Positions 57,954 through 64,000 of a DNA stretch of 64,000 bases are shown here, one piece after another (the stretch's first letter is position 1; the number at the start of each line of letters is the position of its first letter). The stretch comes from Arthrobacter sp. HY1533. GTDB taxonomy: Bacteria; Actinomycetota; Actinomycetes; Actinomycetales; Micrococcaceae. The stretch spans positions 248,001 through 312,000 of the forward strand of contig NZ_JANKZF010000005.1 of the NCBI RefSeq assembly GCF_027568515.1. Direction: 5' to 3'. The notes below the pieces were generated by a model. That model had not been told where the DNA came from and ran no database searches. It saw nothing but the letters and a program-made list of their open reading frames with translations. The position numbers and the translations under genes are program-made.

Positions 57954-58167
57954 CCCCACCTTGTGAAAAATCGCAAGTATCAATGTGGGGGGCCGGAAAA
58001 TCCGTGTGATTCCGGGGCGAACCGCCGGCATTGCCTTCGTCACACGTGCCAAAAATGGTCTCCGCCGCCCGGAAATTTCAAGGGGCCGGCAGCTGTTAGA
58101 TTTTAGTGAGGACGAGTGCAGCTCAACGAGGTGCTGCACGGAACAAGTTTCAAGGAGCATGGCAGCA

Positions 58168-59367
58168 ATGACGGCACAAGCACACGATGTTGTAATTCTT
58201 GCAGGAGCCCGCACACCCCAGGGGCGGCTCAACGGCCAGCTGGCTGCCTTCACCGCCGTCGAGCTGGGCGCCAGGGCCATTGCGGCGGCCGTGGAGCGGG
58301 CGGGCGTGGAGCCGGCCGACATTGACCAGGTCATCATGGGCCAGGTGCTTCAGGCAGGGGCCGGGCAGAATCCGGCCAGGCAGAGCGCCGTGGGCGCCGG
58401 CATCGGCTGGAGCGTGCCCGCCGTGACCATCAACAAGGTCTGCCTGTCAGGGCTCACTGCCGTCATCGACGCTGCCCGGCTCATCCGCAGCGGCGAGGCC
58501 TCCGTGGTGGTGGCCGGCGGGCAGGAATCCATGACCCGCGCCCCGCACATCCTGCCCGGTTCCCGCCAGGGCTGGAGCTACGGGGCCATCCAGGCCCTAG
58601 ACGTGGCCGCACATGACGGGCTGACCGACGCCTTCGACAACGACTCCATGGGGCTCTCCACGGAACGCGGCAACATCCGGCTCCACATCAGCCGCACGGC
58701 GCAGGACGAGGTAGCCGCTGCATCCCACCAACGCGCTGCCGCCGCCGTGGAGGCCGGGGTCCTGGACGGCGAAATCGTGCCCGTCTCGGTCCCCCAGCGC
58801 AAGGGAGATCCCCTGGTGCTGACCCGCGACGAGGGCATCCGGGCCCAGACCACCACGGAAACGCTGGCCGGGCTGCGTCCGGCGTTCACGGCCGACGGCG
58901 CCATCACCGCCGGGAACTCCTCTCCCCTTTCCGATGGCGCCAGTGCACTGGTGCTCGCCTCGCGCGGGTATGCCGAGGAGCACTCGCTCCCCTGGCTTGC
59001 CGTGGTGGGCTCACCCGGGCAGGTGGCCGGGCCGGACAACTCACTGCACTCGCAGCCCTCAAACGCCATTGCCAGGGCCCTGGAGACCGCAGGCTGGAGC
59101 ACGGCGGACCTGGATTTCATTGAAATCAACGAGGCCTTCGGATCCGTGGCTGTGCAGTCCCTGCGCGATCTGGACTACCCCCTGGAGAAATGCAACATCC
59201 ACGGCGGTGCCATCGCCCTGGGCCACCCCATCGGGGCCTCCGGTGCCCGGCTGGCCCTCCATGCGGCCATGGAACTGGGCCGGCGCGGTTCCGGCAAGGC
59301 CGCGGTCTCCCTGTGCGGCGGAGGCGGCCAGGGCGAAGCCCTGCTGCTCTTCCGGGACGCCGAATGA
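58168..59367 (+). CDS. Acetyl-CoA acetyltransferase (thiolase)
   Basis: This 399-residue enzyme joins two acetyl-CoA to acetoacetyl-CoA, or cleaves it. The nucleophile Cys92 is in NKVCLSGLTAV. The catalytic His is in GGAIALGHPIGASGAR, and the second Cys in VSLCGGGGQGEALL. ATG 58168 is preferred over ATG 58159, because AAGGAG (58152-58157) is 10 bases before the former but only 1 base before the latter. The stop overlaps the next gene (ATGA). Short thiolases of this kind serve synthesis rather than beta-oxidation, but that is not certain. Confidence 0.93.
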   Translation: MTAQAHDVVILAGARTPQGRLNGQLAAFTAVELGARAIAAAVERAGVEPADIDQVIMGQVLQAGAGQNPARQSAVGAGIGWSVPAVTINKVCLSGLTAVIDAARLIRSGEASVVVAGGQESMTRAPHILPGSRQGWSYGAIQALDVAAHDGLTDAFDNDSMGLSTERGNIRLHISRTAQDEVAAASHQRAAAAVEAGVLDGEIVPVSVPQRKGDPLVLTRDEGIRAQTTTETLAGLRPAFTADGAITAGNSSPLSDGASALVLASRGYAEEHSLPWLAVVGSPGQVAGPDNSLHSQPSNAIARALETAGWSTADLDFIEINEAFGSVAVQSLRDLDYPLEKCNIHGGAIALGHPIGASGARLALHAAMELGRRGSGKAAVSLCGGGGQGEALLLFRDAE

Positions 59368-59849
59368 GCCAGGATCCGGCCCTGCAGGGGCACGCGCGCG
59401 TTGCAGCGGACGCAGCCTCCCGCGGCCTGGGCGTGGAGATCTTTGCCCGCCCCGCCGCCAACTCCCTCGTGGAGGCCGCCGAACTCATGGGGATCACGCC
59501 AGCGGACATTGTGAAATCCCTCGTGGTCAAGCGCAGCGACGGGAACTTCCTGTTTGCCCTGGTCCCTGGCGGGCGTGCCATCTCCTGGCCCAAGCTGCGC
59601 GCAGTGGTGGGCGTCAACAAGCTCCAGATGCCCCACGCCGATGTGGCACTGGCCGCCACGGGCTACGAACGCGGCACCATCACCCCGCTGGGCAGCACCA
59701 CCCAATGGCCCCTCTACGTGGACGAGGGCATCCGCGGCCGCCGCGTCGCCATGGGCGCCGGCGAGCACGGCTACAGCATGTTCGTTGAGGCGGACGAGCT
59801 CATCGTTGCCTTCGGCGCCACAGTGGCAGACATATCCGTGCCCGAATAG
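59364..59849 (+). CDS. YbaK/EbsC-type aminoacyl-tRNA deacylase
   Basis: This 161-residue protein belongs to the YbaK/ProX-like group that hydrolyses mischarged tRNAs such as Cys-tRNA(Pro). The conserved Lys is in DIVKSLVVKRSDG, and GTITPLGSTTQWPLYVDEGI and the GAGEHGYSMFVEADEL segment are family-typical. Its ATG overlaps the thiolase stop, so the two are translationally coupled, although no shared pathway is apparent. Confidence 0.88.
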   Translation: MSQDPALQGHARVAADAASRGLGVEIFARPAANSLVEAAELMGITPADIVKSLVVKRSDGNFLFALVPGGRAISWPKLRAVVGVNKLQMPHADVALAATGYERGTITPLGSTTQWPLYVDEGIRGRRVAMGAGEHGYSMFVEADELIVAFGATVADISVPE

Positions 59850-59910
59850 CCCCACGGCCCCTGCGCCTCCCGGCGGAGCCCCGGAATTCCCTCGGCTGGG
59901 CCCACAAGCA

Positions 59911-59945
59911 CGAGGGCCCCGCTGCGAGCCTGCGAGCAGTGGGAG
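59911..59945 (-). repeat. Third copy of the dispersed intergenic repeat (inverted)
   Basis: On the minus strand this reads CTCCCACTGCTCGCAGGCTC, then GCAGCGGGGCCCTCG. It matches the copy at 4345-4379 with about four differences. It starts 62 bases past the YbaK gene. Confidence 0.7.
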
Positions 59946-59968
59946 TGCTTGGGGACTTTCCGGCCAAT

Positions 59969-60151
59969 CGGCCGCGGGCGGCCTCGGCCTCCCTGACGCG
60001 GCCTACGGAAACCCCGGCTCCCCCGCCGTCCGGCTCACGCTGCCGGCGTTACCAACTCCCGTGGCACCCAAGGCCATCGAAACTCGTAGGCGGTGAAGCC
60101 GCCATTTTTTGTAGGCGACGTAAAGGAGACGCCTAAGGCCGCCCGCGGCCG
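59969..60151. repeat. Inverted repeat with 16-base GC-rich arms
   Basis: Arms CGGCCGCGGGCGGCCT (59969-59984) and its exact complement (60136-60151) are about 150 bases apart. A TTTCCGGC string near each arm suggests two related copies in opposite orientation. Confidence 0.6.
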
Positions 60152-60191
60152 TGGGGTCGGATAGTCGCCGGAAAAATGGCGGTTCACCGCC
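60089..60191. repeat. Long imperfect inverted repeat, MITE-like
   Basis: Arms 60089-60109 and 60172-60191 match except for one extra base. Pairing resumes inside at GGCGAC (60114-60119) and GTCGCC (60164-60169), giving about 27 pairs in total. No coding function is apparent. Confidence 0.65.
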
Positions 60192-60203
60192 GGAGCCAAC
60201 CAC

Positions 60204-60298
60204 GGGGTCTCGACAGGCTCGACCACCGGCGGCGGGGTCTCGGGGGTCTCGACAAGCTCGACCACCTGCGGCCGGGTCTCGGGGGTCTCGACCACCGG
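60204..60298. repeat. Tandem GGTCTCGACAAGCTCGACC-type repeats
   Basis: Copies at 60205-60229 and 60245-60266 share GGGGTCTCGACARGCTCGAC followed by CACC; a shortened third copy ends at 60298. Each unit is itself nearly palindromic. Elements of this kind are scattered between genes in many actinobacteria. With the features at 59911-60191 they fill most of the 510-base gap between YbaK and rplL. Confidence 0.7.
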
Positions 60299-60307
60299 CG
60301 TTAACGA

Positions 60308-60345
60308 AAAAGAAGCCCCGCACCAATCGGTGCGGGGCTTCTTTT
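60308..60345 (-). terminator. Terminator of rplJ-rplL
   Basis: Perfect 17-base arms AAAAGAAGCCCCGCACC (60308-60324) and GGTGCGGGGCTTCTTTT (60329-60345) around AATC, 15 bases past the rplL stop. Confidence 0.94.
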
Positions 60346-60359
60346 GAAAGGCGAGGTGA

Positions 60360-60734
60360 TTACTTGACGGTAACCGTGGCGCCGGCAGCCTCGAGGGCTT
60401 CCTTTGCCTTCTCAGCAGCTTCCTTGGTTGCGCCTTCGAGGACGGCCTTGGGAGCCGAGTCAACGACCTCCTTGGCTTCCTTCAGACCCAGGGAAGTGAT
60501 TGCGCGAACTTCCTTGATCACTGCGATCTTCTTGTCGCCAGCTGCTTCGAGGATGACGTCGAATTCGGTCTGCTCTTCAGCTTCTTCAGCTGCGCCGCCG
60601 GCGGGGCCAGCAACTGCAACAGCAGCAGCGGTAACTTCGAAGGTCTCTTCGAAGAGCTTGACGAACTCGGAGAGCTCGATGATGGTCAGTTCCTTGAAAG
60701 CTGCAATCAGCTCGTCGTTGGTGAGCTTAGCCAT
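60360..60734 (-). CDS. rplL: 50S ribosomal protein L7/L12
   Basis: This 124-residue stalk protein has an N-terminal dimerisation helix ([20 protein letters not shown]), an Ala-rich hinge and the C-terminal domain with [20 protein letters not shown] and [20 protein letters not shown], which recruits translational GTPases. It is separated from rplJ by a structured 104-base gap. Confidence 0.98.
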   Translation of the reverse strand: MAKLTNDELIAAFKELTIIELSEFVKLFEETFEVTAAAVAVAGPAGGAAEEAEEQTEFDVILEAAGDKKIAVIKEVRAITSLGLKEAKEVVDSAPKAVLEGATKEAAEKAKEALEAAGATVTVK

Positions 60735-60787
60735 GGGTGGCGCTCCTTCTGTGTACTTGCCCGGTGAAGGGCGAATCTAAAAACCTA

Positions 60788-60840
60788 AGTCCTCATGGAT
60801 TTAGGGAAAAACTAACAGGGATAAATCCCTGATGAGGACT
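60788..60840 (-). other. Structured rplJ-rplL intercistronic region
   Basis: Outer arms AGTCCTCAT (60788-60796) and ATGAGGACT (60832-60840) enclose a second hairpin CAGGGA (60816-60821) and TCCCTG (60826-60831). The outer arm reaches into the rplJ stop codon. It has no T-run, so it may be a processing or stability element for the rplL mRNA, which must be translated about four times more than rplJ. Confidence 0.5.
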
Positions 60841-61426
60841 AGGCCTCGGTGGTCTCAGCTTCAGCGGCCGGAGCTTCTTCAGCAACAGCTGCTTCTTCAG
60901 CGGCGGGAGCTTCCTCAGCGGCCGGAGCCTCTTCAGCGGGAGCGCCTTCTGCAAGCTTCAAACGCAGGGCCTCGAGGGTGCGCGCAACGGCGGCCATCGG
61001 TGCCTTGAGGATGCCGGCAACCTTGGCCAGCTGCAGCTCGCGCGACTCGAGGGCAGCCAGTGCGGCGACCTCGGAAGCGTTGAGCGCCTTGCCTTCGAAG
61101 ATGCCGGTCTTGATGACCAGCTGCTTGTTGGCCTTTGCAAAATCCGTCAGGCTCTTTGCTGCCGCAACAGCGTCACCCTTGATGAATGCAATGGCGGTGG
61201 GGCCGGAGAGCTGACCTTCGAAAGCATCAACACCAGCTTCCTTGGCCGCAATGGCAGTCAGGGTGTTCTTTACGACCGAGAACTTGGTGTCCTGGCCGAG
61301 AGAAACGCGCAGCTCCTTGAGCTGTGCAACGGTGAGCCCACGGTATTCGGTTAGGACTGCGGCAGTTGAATCATTGAAATCCTGTGTGATTTCTGCAACT
61401 GCAGCCACCTTTGTTGGCGTTGCCAT
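60839..61426 (-). CDS. rplJ: 50S ribosomal protein L10
   Basis: This 195-residue stalk base protein begins [20 protein letters not shown] and has [20 protein letters not shown]. It ends in an Ala/Glu/Pro tail of about 35 residues. ATG 61426 has GGAGGG directly upstream; an earlier in-frame start falls within the leader RNA. L10 normally represses its own mRNA through the leader. Confidence 0.97.
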   Translation of the reverse strand: MATPTKVAAVAEITQDFNDSTAAVLTEYRGLTVAQLKELRVSLGQDTKFSVVKNTLTAIAAKEAGVDAFEGQLSGPTAIAFIKGDAVAAAKSLTDFAKANKQLVIKTGIFEGKALNASEVAALAALESRELQLAKVAGILKAPMAAVARTLEALRLKLAEGAPAEEAPAAEEAPAAEEAAVAEEAPAAEAETTEA

Positions 61427-61499
61427 AACCCTCCTTCCGGGAATTAATGCCGGTCTTTCATGTCCCTTCCGCAGGCAGCCAGGCTGTCTGCGGGGAAAC

Positions 61500-61533
61500 A
61501 AAAACGCCCCGCACAGATGTACGGGGCGTTTTT
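61500..61533 (-). terminator. Intrinsic terminator in the rplJ leader (attenuator)
   Basis: Perfect 12-base arms AAAAACGCCCCG (61500-61511) and CGGGGCGTTTTT (61522-61533), with a U-run on the minus strand. It lies between the putative L10 leader and rplJ. A second hairpin (61469-61480 with 61482-61493) follows it, before the start codon. Confidence 0.85.
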
Positions 61534-61587
61534 CGCAGCGGATCCATGGGTTTTATCCCGGTTCAACACTGCCAATAAGCTTTGTGC

Positions 61588-61706
61588 ACCTGCGCTGGCC
61601 GTCCTGTTGAAGGACTTTCGGATGTCGCCTGCCCGAATCCAGCTCGCCATGGCACATGAGGCACCTGGAGGCTGGGGGTGGTTTACATCGACCGACGGTC
61701 TTTGGT
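61588..61706 (-). ncRNA. Putative L10 ribosomal protein leader
   Basis: On the minus strand the transcript begins near AAAGACCGTCGGTC and ends with GACGGCCAGCGCAGGTGC, a pattern that resembles actinobacterial L10 leaders as I recall them. The position, just after a promoter and just before an intrinsic terminator ahead of rplJ, is as expected for L10-controlled attenuation. No covariance model was run. Confidence 0.55.
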
Positions 61707-61712
61707 AGTTCA

Positions 61713-61742
61713 AGGCTACAGGACGGGAGGGTGCCATTCCAA
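61713..61742 (-). promoter_or_regulatory. rplJ-rplL promoter
   Basis: TTGGAA (61737-61742), an 18-base spacer and TAGCCT (61713-61718) on the minus strand. The start site would be near 61706, at the beginning of the putative leader RNA. Confidence 0.5.
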
Positions 61743-61762
61743 ATCGAGGGCGCCAGCCACCA

Positions 61763-62854
61763 CTAGCGAAGGGCGTTGAAGTCCTTGCGCCACTGCCCCG
61801 TCACACCGGCGCTGACGTAGCCAAGCTGCCTGTTGACGGAGAGCATGTAGGAGTTCACCGGCGAATTCCACGTGTAGATGGTCCGCGTGGCCGGGAACTC
61901 GCGCATGAGTAGTTCCATGTTGGCGACCTTGATGTGCAGCCCCACATCCTTGCCCTTGTGGGGCACCTCCACGATGGTTTCGTCCTGGAAGGCCACATCT
62001 GTGCGGTGGCCCAGGATGGAGATGGAGGTGAACCCGACCAGCGCCCCGGATTCCAGGCACTCTGCAGCGCTGACCATGGTGCGCCGGCCTGTCAGTGCCG
62101 AGAGTTCCTCCGCCTCGCGCAGCTTGGCGAGGTCCCAGGTTTCCGGTGTGCCGCCGTCGTCAGTGCCCAGGCCCTGCTCCAGTCGGACAATCTCCCCCGC
62201 CCAGCGCTCGGGGCATGTGTCCAGCCACTGGTGCACTGCATACGAGGAGTTGTGGGTTGCCTTGGCCTTCGCGGTCAGCTCCGCCGCAAGCACCTCGGAA
62301 AGTGGCAACGTCAGGGAGCTGAACTGCTCCACTCGTTCCAGCTCGTAGCCGGCGCTGTAGGCAAAGCGGGCTTCGCGGCTGCTCAGCGGCAGCGTTCCGC
62401 TCCCCTCGGCCGCGAGAACCTGTTCTTCCTCAGGCGCATTGTTTTCAAGGGTTGCGGCCGGGTGGTTGGTCTCCACGACCACGATCTTGCGGTTCTCGCC
62501 CCGGACGAACAGTTCGGCGGCTTCGAGCACCTTCCGGCCCAGTCCGCGACCCTCTGCTGAGGGCAGCACATCGAGGGTCACGTGGGCCAGCTCGGTGTTG
62601 TCATCCAGGGGCAGGGCAATGCCGGCGCGGCCCACAATGACACCATCGCGCCGTGCCACCAGAACTACATACCACTCATAGGGGTCGTGGCACTGGGCCA
62701 GGAGTTCCTCGGCCGTATAGGCCAGCTCGTCATTGCCCCAGGTGTGCAGCCGCACCAGCCGGGACACCTCAACGGCCCGGAGGAAATCGGCCGCGGACTC
62801 CCCTTCCAGCGTCTCCGGAATCCGCAACTGCTCAATGCTGGTGTTCTGTTCCAT
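61763..62854 (-). CDS. Tandem-GNAT acetyltransferase
   Basis: This 363-residue protein has two GNAT domains. The first (about 20-150) shows AHVTLDVLPSAEGRGLGRKVLEAAE, an acetyl-CoA loop of the RGxGxG kind. The second (about 205-350) shows TSISILGHRTDVAFQDETIV and PHKGKDVGLHIKVANMELLM, where the loop is less conserved. The two-domain form recalls mycothiol synthase but the sequence is not clearly that enzyme. ATG 62854 (MEQNTSIEQLRIPE) avoids overlap with the next acetyltransferase. It is 7 bases downstream of the other GNAT gene. Confidence 0.85.
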   Translation of the reverse strand: MEQNTSIEQLRIPETLEGESAADFLRAVEVSRLVRLHTWGNDELAYTAEELLAQCHDPYEWYVVLVARRDGVIVGRAGIALPLDDNTELAHVTLDVLPSAEGRGLGRKVLEAAELFVRGENRKIVVVETNHPAATLENNAPEEEQVLAAEGSGTLPLSSREARFAYSAGYELERVEQFSSLTLPLSEVLAAELTAKAKATHNSSYAVHQWLDTCPERWAGEIVRLEQGLGTDDGGTPETWDLAKLREAEELSALTGRRTMVSAAECLESGALVGFTSISILGHRTDVAFQDETIVEVPHKGKDVGLHIKVANMELLMREFPATRTIYTWNSPVNSYMLSVNRQLGYVSAGVTGQWRKDFNALR

Positions 62855-62861
62855 GACTTCA

Positions 62862-63425
62862 CTACCCCGTGTTTTTCGTTCCCCTGGGCCGAACCATGAC
62901 GTGGTCATGCTCGACCCTGTTCCCCAATTGAAAGCTTCTGCTTCCGGCAATGCTGAATCCGTGCTTCGTGTAAAACTTCTGTGCGCGCTGGTTCTCGCTG
63001 TTGACCCCAAGCCACAGCGGCCTGTCACCATTCTCCGCGGCCCAGCTGATGCTTGCATCCATGAGTGCGCCGCCAATCCCCAGGCCATGGGTCTCCGGGA
63101 GGGCGTAGAACTTGCTCAGTTCAAGGGTGTCCGGTTCCGGCAGCACTGCTGCCACATCCGCGTCCGACGGCGGGACGTCCACCAACATCGTATAGGCCAG
63201 CAGGCGTCCGGCACCGTTGGCAGGGCCCGCCTGGGCAACAAACACAACACGCGTCGGGTCTGCTAGATAAGCGGTGAACTGGGCCGGGCCCAGATTGGCT
63301 GCGATGAACGCCGCAATGTCCTCCGCAGGGCTGTCGGGCGGGCAGGCCAACGGGAAGGTTGTCGCTGCGAGTTGCGCCAGGGCGTCTGCGTCCGGAGCCG
63401 TGGCCCTTCGGATGGTGAAATCCAT
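62862..63425 (-). CDS. GNAT acetyltransferase (single domain)
   Basis: This 187-residue protein has the GNAT core LELSKFYALPETHGLGIGGA and LWLGVNSENQRAQKFYTKHG, with the acetyl-CoA loop and the C-terminal strand-helix. ATG 63425 (MDFTIRRATAPDAD) has AGGGAAAG 6 bases upstream; ATG 63455 is an alternative. It sits after the rplA terminator. The substrate is unknown. Together with the tandem GNAT it forms a two-gene unit between rplA and rplJ. Confidence 0.87.
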   Translation of the reverse strand: MDFTIRRATAPDADALAQLAATTFPLACPPDSPAEDIAAFIAANLGPAQFTAYLADPTRVVFVAQAGPANGAGRLLAYTMLVDVPPSDADVAAVLPEPDTLELSKFYALPETHGLGIGGALMDASISWAAENGDRPLWLGVNSENQRAQKFYTKHGFSIAGSRSFQLGNRVEHDHVMVRPRGTKNTG

Positions 63426-63474
63426 GTGTGCTTTCCCTGCGGTTGAATGGTCCATCCACCCAGCCTACAAAAAA

Positions 63475-63511
63475 GGGAGGGCCCCGTAGCAAAGTGCTAC
63501 GGGGCCCTCCC
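63475..63511 (-). terminator. Terminator of rplK-rplA
   Basis: Perfect 16-base arms (63475-63490 and 63496-63511) close a 5-base loop, followed by TTTTTT on the minus strand, 19 bases past the rplA stop. Confidence 0.94.
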
Positions 63512-63529
63512 CAGGTCATGTGGTGAAGA

Positions 63530-64000
63530 CTATGCTTCGATGACGACCTTGGTTGCCTGCGGGTCAACGGCAATGCCGGGGCCGAACGTCGTGGAGACGG
63601 TGGCCTTCTGCAGGTAGCGGCCCTTGGAAGCGGACGGCTTCAGGCGAAGCACCTCTTCCAGAGCAGCTGCGTAGTTCTCGGCCAGCTTGACGGCGTCGAA
63701 GGAAACCTTGCCGATGATGAAGTGAAGGTTGGAGTGCTTGTCGACGCGGAAGTCGATCTTTCCACCCTTGATGTCGTTGACAGCCTTGGCAACATCGTTC
63801 GTTACCGTGCCGGTCTTCGGGTTCGGCATGAGGTTACGCGGACCCAGAACCTTACCCAAACGGCCAACCTTGCCCATGAGGTCAGGGGTGGCAACGGCTG
63901 CGTCGAAGTCGGTCCAGCCGCCCTGGATCTTTTCGATCAGGTCGTCGGTGCCAACGAAGTCGGCGCCGGCTGCGATTGCAGCTTCGGCACGCTCACCCGT
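63530..64000 (-). CDS. rplA: 50S ribosomal protein L1, C-terminal part (gene runs off the window)
   Basis: The last 156 codons are present, and the frame is open to base 64000. The signature [20 protein letters not shown] and the [18 protein letters not shown] segment identify L1, which binds 23S rRNA at the E-site stalk. The upstream end and rplK are outside the window. Confidence 0.97.
   Translation of the reverse strand, partial: TGERAEAAIAAGADFVGTDDLIEKIQGGWTDFDAAVATPDLMGKVGRLGKVLGPRNLMPNPKTGTVTNDVAKAVNDIKGGKIDFRVDKHSNLHFIIGKVSFDAVKLAENYAAALEEVLRLKPSASKGRYLQKATVSTTFGPGIAVDPQATKVVIEA

Noticed and set aside
60204-60298. CRISPR-like array
   Set aside because: Only two full units and one partial, with short unequal spacers and no cas genes. 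These are tandem palindromic units.

Overview
The window is a chromosomal segment of a high-GC actinobacterium. It looks like a member of the Micrococcaceae close to Arthrobacter. The evidence is the gene order (rplA..rplJL, rpoBC, rpsL-rpsG-fusA-tuf, S10 operon, spc operon, alpha operon, truA, rplM-rpsI, glmM, coaA, glmS, acpS), frequent GTG and TTG starts, a short adenylate kinase, and L4, S3, S5, L29 and L17 proteins with long actinobacterial tails. The genus is an inference; no search was run. No rRNA, tRNA, insertion sequence, prophage or CRISPR array was seen.

Almost all housekeeping genes lie on the minus strand, so transcription runs from 64000 towards 1. Read that way the order is: rplA (cut by the window end); two GNAT acetyltransferases; an rplJ-rplL unit with promoter, putative L10 leader RNA and intrinsic attenuator; a divergent insertion on the plus strand (thiolase, YbaK-type deacylase); rpoB-rpoC; rpsL-rpsG-fusA-tuf; an 8.6-kb accessory block (36.9-45.3 kb); the S10 operon rpsJ to rpsQ, closed by a terminator; a 0.56-kb gene-free gap with a large hairpin; the spc genes rplN to rplO, closed by a terminator; secY-adk; map; a second accessory block (16.2-22.9 kb); infA-rpmJ-rpsM-rpsK-rpoA-rplQ; truA; rplM-rpsI; glmM; then glmS, acpS, nnr, glgX and an aldo/keto reductase cut by the other end.

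The first accessory block holds an MFS transporter, a giant polytopic membrane protein of about 1393 residues, a small DUF3592-like membrane protein, and (divergent) a WXG100-headed protein with a long beta-rich C-terminus followed by a TTG-started 149-residue protein. This is the least explained part of the window and the best candidate for an undescribed system, possibly tied to type VII secretion. The second block separates map from infA. It carries a P1-family peptidase, an alpha/beta hydrolase divergent from a WYL regulator, and a ugp-like uptake cluster (GDPD, two permeases, lipoprotein binding protein) with no ATPase gene.

Cell-wall and cofactor genes form the left end: glmM and glmS (UDP-GlcNAc precursors), coaA and acpS (CoA and ACP maturation), nnr (NAD(P)HX repair), a VanY-like D,D-carboxypeptidase, mscL and glgX. 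Many genes end in clear intrinsic hairpins, listed with arm positions. A dispersed intergenic repeat occurs in three copies (two near 4.4 kb, one inverted near 59.9 kb), and the 59.85-60.36 kb gap is packed with repeats.
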